A stretch of 64,000 bases of DNA from Pictodentalium vernedei (Eukaryota > Mollusca > Scaphopoda > Dentaliida > Dentaliidae): positions 796,397,608 to 796,461,607 of the forward strand of contig CM062296.1 of the NCBI GenBank assembly GCA_031216915.1. Reading direction: 5' to 3'. Positions 34,697 through 46,669 of this stretch are shown here, piece after piece. The translations under genes were made by a program, and so were the position numbers. The stretch's first letter is position 1; each line of letters starts with the position of its first letter. The notes below the pieces were generated by a model. That model searched no databases, had not been told where the DNA came from, and saw only the letters and a program-made list of their open reading frames with translations.

Positions 34697-36075
34697 TGTT
34701 ATTTTGATCTTGAGATATTAACTCTTTATCCTTCAAATTGAAAATTCCTCCAATCCCTTTGGCATTCGATAACTTGAAAAATATTGCTTGGATTGTTAAG
34801 GTGCTTTATATTTGTGTTCAGGTTACTGATGTGCCGAGCTGTATAATTTTTGGTGTACATCTGATAATTTGATCCTGAGATATTAACTCTTTATCCTTCA
34901 AATTGAAAATTCCTCCGATGCCGTTGGAATTCGATAACTTGAAAAATATTGCTTAGATTGTGAAGTTACTTTGTATTTGTGTTCAGGTTACTGATGTTCC
35001 GAGCTGTATAGTTTTTGGTGTAAATCTGATAATTTGATCCTGAGATATTAACTCTTTATCCTTCAAATTGAGAATTCTTCCAATCCCTTTGGCATGATAT
35101 AACTCAAAAAATATCAATCCAAGTGTCATGTTACTTTATATATATCTTCAGGTTACTGATATTCCGAGCTGTATAGTTTTGGTGTAAATCTGTTATTTTG
35201 ATCTTGAGATATTAACTCTTTATCCTTCAAATTGAAAATTCCTCCAATCCCTTTGGCATTCGATAACTTGAAAAATATTGCTTGTATTGTCAAGTTGCTT
35301 TATATTTGTGTTCAGGTTACTGATGTGCCGAGCTGTATAATTTTTGGTGTACATCTGATAATTTGATCCTGAGATATTAACCTTTTATCCTTCAAATTGA
35401 AAATTCCTCCGATCCCGTTGGCATTTGATAACTTGAGAAATATTGCTTGGATTGTCAAGTTACTTTATATTTGTGTTCAGGTTACTGATGTGCAGAGCTG
35501 TATAGTTTTTGCTGTAAATCTGTTATTTTGATCCTGAGATATTAACCCTTTATCCTTCAAATTGAAAATTCCTCCAATCCCTTTGGCATTCGATAACTTG
35601 AAGAATATTGCTTGGATTGTCAAGTTGCTTTATATTTGTGTTCAGGTTACTGATGTGCCGAGCTGTATAGTTTTTGGTGTAAATCTGATAATTTGATCCT
35701 TTAGATATTAACCCGTTATTCTTCAAATTGAAAATTCCTCCTATCCCTTTGGCATCAGATAACTCCAAAAATATCAGTCCGATTGTCATGTTACTTCATA
35801 TATGAGTTCAGGTTACTGATGTGAAGAGCTGTATAGTTTTTGGTGTAATTCTGATAATTTGATCCTGTGATATTAACCCTTTATCCTTCAAATTGAGAAC
35901 TCCTCCAATCCATTTCTTCGGCATGCGATAACTCAAAAAATATTAATCCGATTATCAGTTACTTTATATATGTATTTAGGTTTCTGATGTGCTGTGCTGT
36001 ATATTTTTTTATGTAAATCTAATAATTTGATCTGCAGATATTAACCCTTTATCCATCAAATTGGGAACTCGTCCA
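34697..36075. repeat. 165-bp satellite array, about 8.5 copies
   Basis: The motif gagatattaactctttatcc recurs at about 34712, 34877, 35042, 35206, 35371, 35536, 35702, 35867 and 36034, a period of 164-167 bp. Units also share caggttactgatgt and gagctgtata. The array abuts the gap, so its true length is unknown. The last copies are the most diverged. Confidence 0.92.
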
Positions 36076-36377
36076 ATCCATTTCTATATGTTCCCATACC
36101 ATGTATGGTGTACATAATGTCGGCATCCAGGGTGGCCCTCCATCATACAGCTTTCTACTAGTTGCGCGTATGGGTACACATCTAACGATTTCATCAGCCT
36201 ATTTTTGGAATTCGCTAAAAGAATATTTCCAAAAATTCATTCCAATGATGTGGCCTTAAACTGAGTTTTAGTGTTTCCTGAGAATATTACAGGCTGGTTT
36301 CAGGTAATGTGTTGCTATAGATAAGATTACACTATGGCTATACTGTGCCCAGGGTTATTGACTCAATAATAAAAAAA

Positions 36378-36447
36378 TTTTATAACCACAAAGTGTGACT
36401 AACCCTGTGCAATGCACAGGGTTTGTCACACTTTTTGATTATAAAAA
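36378..36447. repeat. Inverted-repeat hairpin
   Basis: Arms of about 34 nt (ttttataaccacaaagtgtg... and its complement ending ttgattataaaa) meet at ctgtgcaatgcacag with only a few mismatches. It could be a MITE core. There is no coding capacity. Confidence 0.7.
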
Positions 36448-36667
36448 TTGGTAACGGCCAAATCACAACACATGAAAATATACACTGACTGTAAAAATGC
36501 ACAAGGTTAATTGGTTACATGTTACGAAAGGTGCAGGATTCAAAGAACTATTGGAAATACTTATACTGGATTGTGGATATTTTTTTTCATGTAAATTCCA
36601 AAAATGAAAATATTTTCTAATTTCAAATAATAGCTTGTTTTAGCTAGATTTGACTTTATATCCATGT

Positions 36668-36735
36668 TGCAGTCCCAGCTAACCATTGTGCAGAAATATA
36701 TGTGACCTTACTTAAACACCAATAAATGAATACAT
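36668..36735 (+). mobile_element. SINE 3' tail fragment
   Basis: agctaaccattgtgcagaaa followed by tgtgacctta, taaacaccaa and taaatgaata matches the 3' end shared by the two SINEs at 19690 and 22657. The head is missing. Confidence 0.75.
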
Positions 36736-36763
36736 AAATTGTATTGTTTTTATTTTTTAACAG

Positions 36764-36839
36764 CTTGCAATGAATATACTAAATGGTGGTCGGTTCAGTA
36801 TGGGAAGCTCAGGTGCTGGAAGTATTAAGAGAATGTTTA
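36764..36839 (+). CDS. ACAD9: ACAD9-like acyl-CoA dehydrogenase, internal exon
   Basis: This 76-nt exon has a clean acceptor (pyrimidine-rich ...tattttttaacag) and a consensus donor (gtaagt). Read in frame it gives LAMNILNGGRFSMGS then SGAGSIKRMF, ending with one base of a split codon. The MNILNxGRFSMGS block is, from memory of the family, characteristic of ACAD9 and its close relative the very-long-chain acyl-CoA dehydrogenase, which are mitochondrial FAD enzymes; ACAD9 also serves complex I assembly. The next exon is at 51184 and continues the family sequence exactly. Upstream exons, expected to end near a GxGFK motif, were not found in the window. ACAD9 fits better than ACADVL because of FSMGS and the following KR. 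Confidence 0.82.
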
Positions 36840-36969
36840 GTAAGTAAATTTTATCAAAATCTTTTCAAATAGCCCATTTTGGATAGATCGTCTGCAGTAT
36901 GTTCAACGAATATGTGACAAAAAAAGTCAATGTGATGCTGTAACAATGTGAGTGAGTTGGTTTCAGAAG

Positions 36970-37113
36970 AAGTTAGAGGTTATTACTTGGTTAACTTCAT
37001 ATAGGCTGAGATATCAGCTCGAGTTAACTTCATATCAGCCTAAGACCAATGGCTGATGTGATGTTACCAAGGGCTGATATCTTGGCCAATATGTAACTAA
37101 CCAAGTAATAACA
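36970..37113. repeat. Foldback repeat
   Basis: The left arm gaggttattacttggttaac... and the right arm ...aaccaagtaataacatc are inverted copies of about 43 nt with some mismatches, both containing gatatcagc or its complement. Similar atatcagcc motifs recur at 39995-40070, suggesting a dispersed family. Confidence 0.6.
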
Positions 37114-37411
37114 TCTTTATTAATTAAACCAAAACAAAGTAATCACATATTATTCTCAGATCTGTTACAGTTTTCTGCCCCTGATATTGTTCCTCATTCT
37201 TTTCACCTTCTCCAAATCTCTCCTTTTCCATGTTCAGTTATCTGGATGTCTCGGGGAATCCAAGATGTTTGTTTAGCTGAACTATCTCGTCTCCCCGTTC
37301 GACCAGTATCTGCATATGGCACCGAATCTCAAGTTTGTGTTGAATTTTCTGTACAGCTCTCTTCTTTTTAGCTTACCTGACTGCATCCAATGTCTGTAAT
37401 CCATGCGTTAA

Positions 37412-37655
37412 CCCTTTACCCAACGTAACGGCCAAAACCGGCCAGCGCTATTCTCAAAAATCGCCAATTAATTTTCATTATTTTTTTCATTTTTTGTCTC
37501 AAAAACATAGGTTATGACCCCTCATTGGAACGAGCTCGTCGAGCTCGTTCCAACGAGGGGTCATAAACTATGTTTTTGAGACAAAAAATGAAAAAAATTA
37601 GTTATTCAAGAATTTTTTTTGCAAGTGTCGTCTGCTTTTCATGTTAGGTAAAGGG
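37412..37655. mobile_element. TTAA-flanked palindromic MITE, copy 2
   Basis: It is bounded by TTAA (37408-37411 and 37656-37659) with ends ccctttaccc and ggtaaaggg. Its sequence is about 95% like that at 19331-19563, including the central palindrome. It lies in the ACAD9-like intron. Confidence 0.75.
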
Positions 37656-38037
37656 TTAACTTTTGCAAACTTGACTTCTTGACAACCACTAGACCAAATT
37701 CAAACATATTTTGCACAGACCATCTATGGAGTATACCCTTTCTATTTTGTTCAAATGAAGCAGCTGCCATCTTCAGGCTCTGGTTGATGCCCCAAAATCT
37801 TAAAAATCTTCTTTTCACGAACTACGAGAGGGAATGCCTTGATATTTGTTATGGAACATCCTTTGGTGTTGAAGATTAAATTTTGTTCAAGGGAAGTTGG
37901 TAGGTCAATATTTGGGCTCTCTGTGGGGCTCATATCCATTTTGGGATCTGCCCAAAAGTTCTGTTTCAAGAACTAGTGGGCCAATTTCAACCAAATTTGG
38001 CATGTAGTATGAGTGGACCCTAAGTAATTGATTGATG

Positions 38038-38078
38038 CCCCCCCCCTCCCCTCCCCCCCCCCCCCCCCCCCCCCCCCC
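38038..38078. repeat. Poly-C tract
   Basis: About 40 nt of C interrupted by two T residues. Confidence 0.95.
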
Positions 38079-38424
38079 AAAAAAAATGGTCATAGCCCTG
38101 TGGCAACCCCAGGGGCTAAAAACAAACAAAAAATTCAAAAGCCTATATTTCCCAAACCACACAGAACAGAGAACTGTTGTTTTGTATGAAGCATCCTTAG
38201 GACCAGTAGAATGGATTGGTTAAAAAAAATGCTGCTGGTTTTATCAGGGTGTCCTGTAGAGGGTACTGAAAAAAGTGATGAATCAGCATTTTTGCAGTAA
38301 GATTTCCTTGTACAAATTGTTTCCAGTTTTATCTCTTCCATCAACTTCTGTCAACATCTACCTATCAGACACTCATGTTATTTTGTTATGTTAAGCTAAA
38401 GGGAATGAAATAATTCTGAAATGC

Positions 38425-38960
38425 TTTTAACCCTCTCAAGACTTCCATAAGTGACAGAGGAAAAATTTATCTGATTCCTGTATGAATATCTTTAAGTTAA
38501 CCCTCTCAAGACTTAAAAGTGTTTTCCAAATATTTTATTTTATGTTGCACCCTTTCAATGCTGTGCATCTATGTTTTTTCTGGTTCCTTGGAAAACAGTT
38601 GATCTGATTCTTGGTTGAATATCTTTAATTTAACCCTCTCATGACTTCAGTGTGTTTTGAAAGATTTTATTTCATGTTGAACCCTTCAATGCTGTGCACA
38701 TGTATGTTTTATTTCTGGTTTTTTGGAAACATTTATCTGTTTCCTGTATGAATATCTTAAATTTAACCCTCTCAAGACTTCAATGTTGGTTTCAAAGATT
38801 TTATTGATGCCTTGATCAAACCTTTTCAATGCTGTACATGTATATGTTTTTTCTGGTTTCTTGGGTAAAATTTCTCTGATTCCTGTATGAATAAATATAA
38901 TTTAACCCTTTCAAGACTTCAATGTGCATTCCAAGCATTTTATTTCAAGTAATACTTTTA
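38425..38960. repeat. Tandem repeat of about 130 bp
   Basis: taaccctctcaagacttc-like motifs recur at about 38429, 38499, 38631, 38765 and 38905. Between them are tcctgtatgaatatctttaa and ttcaatgctgtgcac blocks. Confidence 0.8.
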
Positions 38961-39538
38961 ACGAAAACCTATTTCTGAATTCTTTAAAAATATTTTACCC
39001 CCAAAAATAAGCCTCCATAAATTCTTTTTCTGTTTTGTTTATTTTTGATGCTTTAACCATTTTCACACAGACTTCAATTTACTTGTGGCAGTAAACTTCT
39101 GATTCTCTAGTTTGAAATTTTATTCTTTAAAACCACTGGGCCAAATTCATTCATTTATGGCACAGACCATCTTTGGAGTAAACCTTTTAGCCTTTGTTCA
39201 AATGAATCTGCTGCCATCTTCAGGCTGGTGGAATTTACTCTTCTGATTTTCCCCCTAAAATTACTACATCCCTTGGGATGGAGTTAATACTCCATTAACC
39301 AAAAATGCTTTAAAAATCCTCTTTTTATAAGCCACTTGCAATAATGCTTAGATTTCCTGTTTGGAACTTACTTTAGTGATGCAGATTCACTTTTTTCAAA
39401 GAAATGCAGCAAGGCAAAATTTGGGCTCCCAAATTTGTCTACACTCAAAATTTCTATTTTCAGATCCAATGGGCAGTTGTGAAGCAAATTTATCATGCAC
39501 GGAATTTTTTTTTTCTTTGGGTGGGGGAGGGGGTGAGT

Positions 39539-39562
39539 GGGGGGGGGGGGGGGGGGGGGGGG
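39539..39562. repeat. Poly-G tract
   Basis: A run of 24 G, preceded by a G-rich region from 39520. Confidence 0.95.
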
Positions 39563-40805
39563 TTGTTAGAGAGAACCACAGTAGTTGAAAGCAAAACAAA
39601 AATTTGGTTCAGTTGTTGTTTTTTAATGCTTTAAAGAACAGAGATTGCTAGGAAGCTTTCCTGGGTCCAGCAGAAATGTATGGCCAAAAAAGTTGCCTTT
39701 GGTTGTGTCATAGCAAATCAAAAAATTGCTTTTGCTGCTGATCTCTTACTGATACACTCATCTCTTTTAACAACTTGAGCCAGGTGAGCGTTTTAGGCTC
39801 ACTTGAGCCTCTGGTTTGTCTTTCTTCACACAACCTGCACACATTGCCATCTGTAATTCCTCATCATTCAAAATCTCTGCTTCAAACCACTCCATTATAG
39901 AATACCAGTTTTCACAATTGCATTCGATGAGCAACAATTTTATGTAAACAAATTGGTTGAACCTTCTAAAGATGCATCAAGGGAAATAACTCTAGCTTGG
40001 TTCATGTCAGCCGAGATTGACCTCATATCAGCCAAGTTTGAAGTTATATCAGCCAAGGTCATGGGCATGTTTGAAGCATTCCTTTATGTATATTTATGAC
40101 CTTTAAACTTACTGCATTTGTGTATCAGCATTTTTCTTTAGCCAGTCCTACAGTTTACATTTAAAAATGCATGGATTGCTCTGACGTTGTGCACACACAA
40201 TGCTGTTATGTTGAAGTTTCACCAGATAACATTGGACACCAGTGCTCTTCAATTTTGCCATTTCACTTTTAACTTACCAAGTTTGAGTTTGTCAAGTTGA
40301 GTTACAGTGTCACTGACACTTTCATTTCTTGAAGGGATAATGGCAAATAAATGTCTTCTTTCAGCAATGGTTTTCTCCGCATGTTTGGCATCTTTCGAAG
40401 CGTCAATAATCATTGAATAACATATCCAGAAATCCACCTGGACAATTTTTTTTCTAATCCAAGATGGCATCCAATAAAGCGGCCAATTAACTGATTTTGT
40501 GCTAGCCCTTTACATTTGCCTCATTTCCACTGGAATGCTGGACTTTCCGACCCAGTGCTTTCAATAATATGAGGCCCCAATAATCCATTTGATACCAAAG
40601 ACATCCACCTGAATCGAGGGTGGGCACTAAAATGGTGAGTTGAACCAGAATAATTGGGATATTTTCTTTAATTTTTATAAAACAGAATCCAGGCCAGGAT
40701 AGATAAACTCAAACTAAATACATTTACTCATATTCGGAGTGGCTTTATGTAAATTGCAAATGTTGTTTTTTCTTGAAACACATTGTTATCAAAATTGTTA
40801 ATGAC

Positions 40806-40912
40806 ACACCGGGAATGCAGTGGCTCATTGAGCGGAAAGGTTGAAGGTTAGTTCCTGACCCTCCCTCCCATGTTCTGTTTGTTGTGTTCTTCAGCAAGAC
40901 ACTTAACCCTTT
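40806..40912 (+). mobile_element. Degenerate tRNA-SINE-like fragment
   Basis: gcagtggctcattgagcgg resembles a decayed A-box region, and tgttgtgttcttcagcaaga plus cacttaaccc resembles the conserved SINE body motif. No B-box or tail is clear. Confidence 0.5.
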
Positions 40913-41082
40913 GAGACTTTAATTATCCTGCATTCAAATATCCCTGGGAATTCAGATTCTTCGATGTTTTTTAAAATGCGACATCAAACGTCGGAGAGTA
41001 CAAATAACAAGATATTTTTCACATTTGTGATTAACTGGTTGAGGGCGAGATTATTTTTGGTGGTCTGAATTTGTTATTCAAT

Positions 41083-41150
41083 ATTTGTTTTATTACAAAT
41101 TATTGGAGCATGCCCACAGGTATTCTCCAATAATTTGTAATAAAACAAAT
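41083..41150. repeat. Perfect 25-bp inverted repeat
   Basis: The arms (41083-41107, 41126-41150) read atttgttttattacaaatta plus ttgga and its exact complement, separated by an 18-nt loop. Confidence 0.88.
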
Positions 41151-42304
41151 TTATATAAACAACATATTATTTGAGTTTGACTGAATATGAAATTTAAGCA
41201 AGGAAAGTGTTGGCTTCATTTTTTTGAAAACCCTGATAGTAGCTTCTAGCACTCAACCAGTTAAGAAGTCTTGACAGCAGGATTATATTAATATTTTATG
41301 CTGCGATAACATTTGGCTTAATGGTTGTCACTGAGCACTATTTGGGAGAAAATTGGAATTGAGGTTAAAACTTTTAAAAAATTGACAAATAATAAAACAA
41401 ATGACCACAAAGTATCAACAGACTGTTTGATTTCGTACGTCATAAGACGTACAAAAGTCTCAAAGGGTTAATTGGTTTTCTCGGCATGTTTGTCTGCCTT
41501 ACAAATTAATTGTTACAACACTACTAATAAAGTAAAGCATGGGAATCCCACACTCCACTTTATAAGTACAAAAGTAGCAATGCAACTTGTGACCTCTGCA
41601 CTTGGGTAATCATGTTACTTCCACAGACCTTTAGATCAGTCTAATTTGGGCACAACGGCAAATATGGATCAACCGTATTGTGGCCTGCATGGTTGGAGAA
41701 AAAGTGCCGGTATTTTGTTCTTCTTGACGTCTGTTTTAGGTTTCAGGTCCCACTCTTAAAATTATAGTTTCAACCCCTTGTTATAGGACTTCACCATTAT
41801 CACTGGTTCCCCCAACCCCTTGACATTAAGTTTATTCAAGAAGGCTTCTTAGTTTCCCAGTGTCGATCCAAAGTCCTGTTTGAATGCAAATTACCCATGA
41901 TGTTGAATAGGAAATGCCACAAACATGAATATAATAGATCACCAGCTTTAAGCGCATGATCATATAGAATTTGCCAAAGAAAAGCAATCGACAGTGTCGT
42001 ATACTATGGCGAACTCCGTAGGGGTTTTTTTAATTATCTGCTGCATTGTTTGATTCGAAGGTAAGCTCTAATGTATATTGCAAACATCAGGGAAACCTGG
42101 CCAAACTATATATTGCCAGAAACATTGCAAAACTTTGGAAAAAGTTTCAAACTCTGCATAATTTGGGCGCAATTATCTTATTTGGGCTCAGCATTTACCA
42201 TCGTTATTTGGGGAGAATTTAAAGGCCTGTACTTCCAACACATTCAAGCTGCAAGATAGTGCATGGTATAATTACTTTAGTAATTTGTTAAATTGACAAG
42301 TGAT

Positions 42305-42356
42305 ATTTTTATACTAATAACCAATGGCCCAGACTTAGCTGCTGCAAACTCATTAA
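42305..42356. mobile_element. ITR-only DIRS derivative, left part (split by E)
   Basis: This is a degenerate DIRS left end (atttttatactaataaccaa, then tggcccagacttagctgct) ending at actcatta. Its partner resumes at 50621 with ctttccagagcc. Joined, the two halves form a short inverted-repeat element with DIRS-like ends and no genes. Confidence 0.72.
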
Positions 42357-42560
42357 ATTTTTATACTGTACCATTGACCCAGACTTAGCTGGTGCTAACT
42401 CTTAAATTGTAGGGCCAAACACAAATTTTGCACCCCAATACCAAAAATTTGCATCAAAATCCAAAAAAATAGATGTCCTATGTGGTCCTCCATACTTTTA
42501 TTCACTGCGCATGCGCAGTGTCAAGGAAGTCCGAAATCGGAGCGAAATCCTCATTCTTTG
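42357..42560. repeat. Left inverted terminal repeat of element E
   Basis: atttttatactgtacc opens the repeat, which is inverted relative to about 50395-50620. The palindrome actgcgcatgcgcagt is at 42504-42519. The inner part (gaaatcggagcgaaatcc) has lost the ggcgcc palindrome seen in other copies. Confidence 0.85.
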
Positions 42561-43449
42561 TTTGGCCCTTCAATCAGTAACATCTCACTGATATCTGTGC
42601 TTATAATCTCAGTTAAAATGATGCCAGACACAAAATCATGAAAGAAATGGTGGATCTAAGGATGAAATAAGAGGATGAGAGGAAGAAACAGTGGAAGGAT
42701 GTGTTCAGGGCTGTAACTTATAATTTTTGTGCAAAATTATTTCATGTTCCCTAATTTCGGGGCATGGGCCTGATGTTTACATTCTTGTTATGAACTTTCC
42801 AGTTTGTTCTGTGTTTTCTCTCTCCCTTTCCTTTATACCACCCTTGCTATTCTCCCATGCTTTTGGCATAATTTTTGTAATATTTTTTACTGAAATTTCT
42901 TGGGAGTTTTGGCTTGGTAACAGAATGTTTATTCTGTTTTTCCCCTTGGTTACGTCCTCACCCTAGGGTGGTTAGACGTTTCAGTCATGCATCTACCATC
43001 CGATGTACTGCAGTTTCTTGTCAGGAAGCCTCTGTTTTACATCGGATAGTGTTAAAATTGGTTACTAATTTCGGGCCATATTTTCAGTGCCTGGAGTCTT
43101 GTTTCCAGTTTTTATTCACTTTTGTTTACATTGACAACAGTTACTTCTGACAGTGATTCCTTGTCTTCTATTAGTTCTGCTCATAGCCAGATACATTAAT
43201 ATTGTCCGTAAGAGTAACATTAATTTTTAGACATGTTTTAAAATTTTTGTCCACACTTAGGCTTTTTTGGGATCCATTTCGGCTCATCGCTCCCATTGGG
43301 AACTTGGGCTCATCTTGAAATTTTTTCGAAAAGTTTTTTTTCTTTTGAATTAAATTTTCGAAATGTTTGTGATGGATTATTATTATTATTATGTATCTTC
43401 ATTTCAAGGGTTGGTGCGAGTACGATGACTGTTTAATATTTTTTTCAAA

Positions 43450-46400
43450 ATGAAAGAATATTGTTCAATTGTAAATCAAGGAAGTCTCCTTCTGATTCTC
43501 ATGTTCATTGTGTTTGCTGTAGTCTGTGTACTCGCACTAATTCTTGCTCACTGTGTGCCATATCGGATGACAAATGTTGGAGACGTGTATCACGGTATAT
43601 TGTTAGTGGTGAGAGGACCATGCTGGTCCTCTCTCCACAGGGTCACTCTAGTTTTTTCAGTCTCTTTTTCAGAGGAACAAGAACAGGGTGATGTTTCCGT
43701 GATGTCTTCAAAAGTGTGCTTCCGTCGTCGCAATAATGAGCTAGCAGTAAAGTGCTCAAGGAAATGCGGCAAGTACCTAAGAGGTCCCTAGTAGGATTGA
43801 CGGTCACTTGTCGCCTGCTAGCTCCTAGGGCTGGGCGATATTTCGATATACCGGTAAATACCGGTATTGAAATCAGTACCGGTTAAATATCGTCTATTTT
43901 TGGCAATACCGGTATATCGTCTGTAATGATATTGGTTTGGGTCACATGATAATAAAATTTCAACATGTTTTTTTTCGTAAAATCGCACAGAAAGTTGCTT
44001 TGAAAATACAGGAAGTTTATCTTTCCTTATTTCGTGAACAAATGATAAACAGCGAGAGATGATGAGAGTAACGGAAAACACACCCGACTGTCACGCTGTA
44101 AAAACACGGTCACTTGCTGTTGGTCGCATTTGTTTGAACTGTAATCAGCAAGCCATACTTATCGCTTAATTCATTGTCAGCAATCTGACACAAAAATGTT
44201 TCAAATCACACTATTCACAATTGCGAAATGTGCAACAATTTTTGTCAAATATGACAGAGGTGTGATTCCATCACTGGGAGAAAACATTGTCGGCTGGTGA
44301 TGGACACTTGCAGACTATCATGAAAGTGAAGGGTGAACACGTCTTGGAGGCGTGCTTAATAGCAACAGACCGACTGGCCTGACATGTGACAGATGACATT
44401 TGACATTGTCATCTTAGGAAGTTTACTGCTGGAAGATAGGAGAAGGGGAGGAGCTACTACTGGTTCTTTGTGAAACCAGGCCCTCGGAATTCCATCAACT
44501 GGATACCCGTTGTTTTGATAAAAAGTTTTGTTTGCCACTGTTTTCATGAAGACACATACGCAATTAACACAATGTGACAATTGACTGGCTCAGTAATTAA
44601 ACGCTTATCAGTCAAGAGAGGCTAGCCATGTTTTTACAGGAATTAAATTGACAAAGACTAATTTACTTGTATCCCAGATTCAGATGAAAGCCAGTAAACC
44701 CATGATAATTTTATGGCTTATTTTCGAATTAAACAATAGGTTCAATAACTTTGTAGACATGGATTATTATGGTCTTCCATTCAAATCACTCATTTTTCCA
44801 GAGCAGTAAGTGATACTTCTATCTTTTGCTCCAAAAATATCTTTTTTATTCATGATATCCTTTGCACTTAATATGTGTTTCACACACTGGTGCACGATAT
44901 ACCGGTATATCGCGATATTTTTTCTGATATCGTTACCGGTATTCAGATTCCCATATCGCCCAGCCCTACTAGCTCCCCTGGTGAAGCAATCATTCATGAA
45001 ATGGTTGTGACGCCGGGTTCGTCCGTTGCGGTCCAGGAGAGGAGAAGGGGTGTTGCAAGCACTATAATCTCTGATCACGCACACCCGGCGACGACGGATT
45101 GGAGGATGGAATGGAGGAGCCAGTCAGTCCGGTAGCTAGCTCGTCCAGGTCTACCCGGACCACGAGCGAGAGAGGCCCCCTCTCTCTTACAACAACATCT
45201 AGGCCCAGATGTTGTTGTATGTACGTTCGTCAGTCAGAGCATACGTCCACTCCTCCTGCTCGGGATGCTCCTTCACATAGACAGTCCGACATGGCTTGTC
45301 TATTGGCTTCCTCATCCTCATGTCAGCACACACGACCGCACCTTGGCTATGTGACTGCAGATATCCAGCCTGCTTCGCCGACCAGGGATTCCACGTCGAC
45401 CAGGTCACTCCATCCGCTAGCCAGGGACACGAGGCCTTTCCAGTCGGGATGTTCGCATATAAGAAGTATGCAGGTATTAACGTCCCAGGAGCTTCCAGCG
45501 GCTAAATTACGTAAGACCGTGGCTCCACAGGCCTCCGTGACGGACTTGCTATCACCAATAGCTCAGTTCATCGCAGCATCCCAGCAGCCATCAGAAACTT
45601 TTTCAGAAAAGAAACTGTCTGAGGAAGCTGGGTCGGTTCGCTCCCCTGAAGAGTCAGAAAGGGACAACCGAGATTCTCGTGTGGTCCAGTCGGATGGTGA
45701 AAGGGAATCAGTGGAGCTGAAATGTTTCCTTTCCAAACAACTTAAGGTGGCCATAGATTTCATCCGACAACACCTTTCAGAAGTTGTTTCTCCGAACCAA
45801 AATGCTGCGTTACCTGATAAGAGACTGATAGCGTCACTGGACTCAGACTTATTCGGCCGGAATAGGGACATTGCGCCTGAGTTTCCGACCCAGTCCAGAA
45901 ATGTCATGCGGACATTTGAACTTCTTAATGACGCTATATTCAAGCTAGCCACTAAGACTGGCAAATCAAGTTTCTTATCGTCTCATGCTCTACAGCTGCC
46001 TTTCATCAATCATAGAAATAGATTTGAAACAGCAGGACAGGGTGTGCCGAGAGTTCCTCTGCATTTAAACGATCAGGCAGACGACTTGGAGTTGTCATTG
46101 CCGGCGTCTATGTCGATTTATTTCAGTACGCTGGTCACGACTATCTCATCTAATAAAATCAGTTTAGACGCATTTTCTTACGCAGATCACCTTACCAGAG
46201 CATTATCATTACGTCTCGAAGGAAAAGAATTCCAGGATGTTCAAAACTTCCTTGAGAGTTCTTTCGAGGGCCATAGCATATTCTACGTATAACTCCGCCC
46301 TTTCAGTGGCAATCTGGAGTTAGTCAGATGTGATGCTGCCCTTGCTGCATCCACAAGAGTGGATTGTAAGGTGAAAAACTCTCTTCCAGTCGCTCTGGTC

Positions 46401-46650
46401 TCAGGAGAGCTTCTCCTCGATGGTAAGCTTTCTATAATCTATGATCAGATTACTAAGAAAGCTTCAGATTCTCTGCTTTTAAATTCGCTTTGAAAAAGTC
46501 GGACTCAGCAGAGAGAAGTAGGCAGGCACTTCGGGGGCAAATACGTCTGAGGGAAGTTCCTATAGAGGATCTAAGAAGGTCTCTACGTCTTACGCCGGAG
46601 ACCGTCAGAGTAGCGACTCAGGTAGGGTCGTAATGCTGGCTGAGATACCG
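43450..46650 (+). pseudogene. DIRS element E gag, interrupted
   Basis: The N-terminal Cys/His region (SDSHVHCVCCSLCTRTNS) is present but frameshifted at the start. The gene is then split by a hAT-like element at 43826-44968. The longest intact piece is 45099-46292, encoding the central and C-terminal core, with conserved segments such as PDKRLIASLDSDLF, TFELLNDAIFKLATKTGK and AGQGVPRVPL that match F. A single-base indel near 46240 ends the frame early (the F equivalent continues), and related sequence goes on to about 46650. Confidence 0.8.
43826..44968. mobile_element. hAT-like non-autonomous transposon inserted in element E
   Basis: The element starts tagggctgggcgatat and ends atatcgcccagccct(a), forming terminal inverted repeats. 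A perfect 8-bp target duplication ctagctcc flanks it (43818-43825 and 44969-44976), as expected for hAT. Subterminal repeats of ataccggtat occur at both ends. It is 1143 bp long and has no recognisable transposase. It splits gag of element E at a site that is uninterrupted in F (gctagctcgcccggtg). Confidence 0.9.
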
Positions 46651-46669
46651 GTCAGATGCTCCTAGGGTG

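Larger units (their letters stand above)
39563..42304. other. Intronic non-coding stretch before element E
   Basis: No exon was recognised. It contains a degraded SINE-like segment (40806-40912) and a perfect hairpin (41083-41150). The rest appears to be ordinary AT-rich intron. Confidence 0.55.

Noticed and set aside
34697..36075. Could the regular 165-bp array be a CRISPR-like array?
   Set aside because: Whole units are repeated with no short repeat/unique spacer alternation, and the DNA is eukaryotic. It is a satellite.
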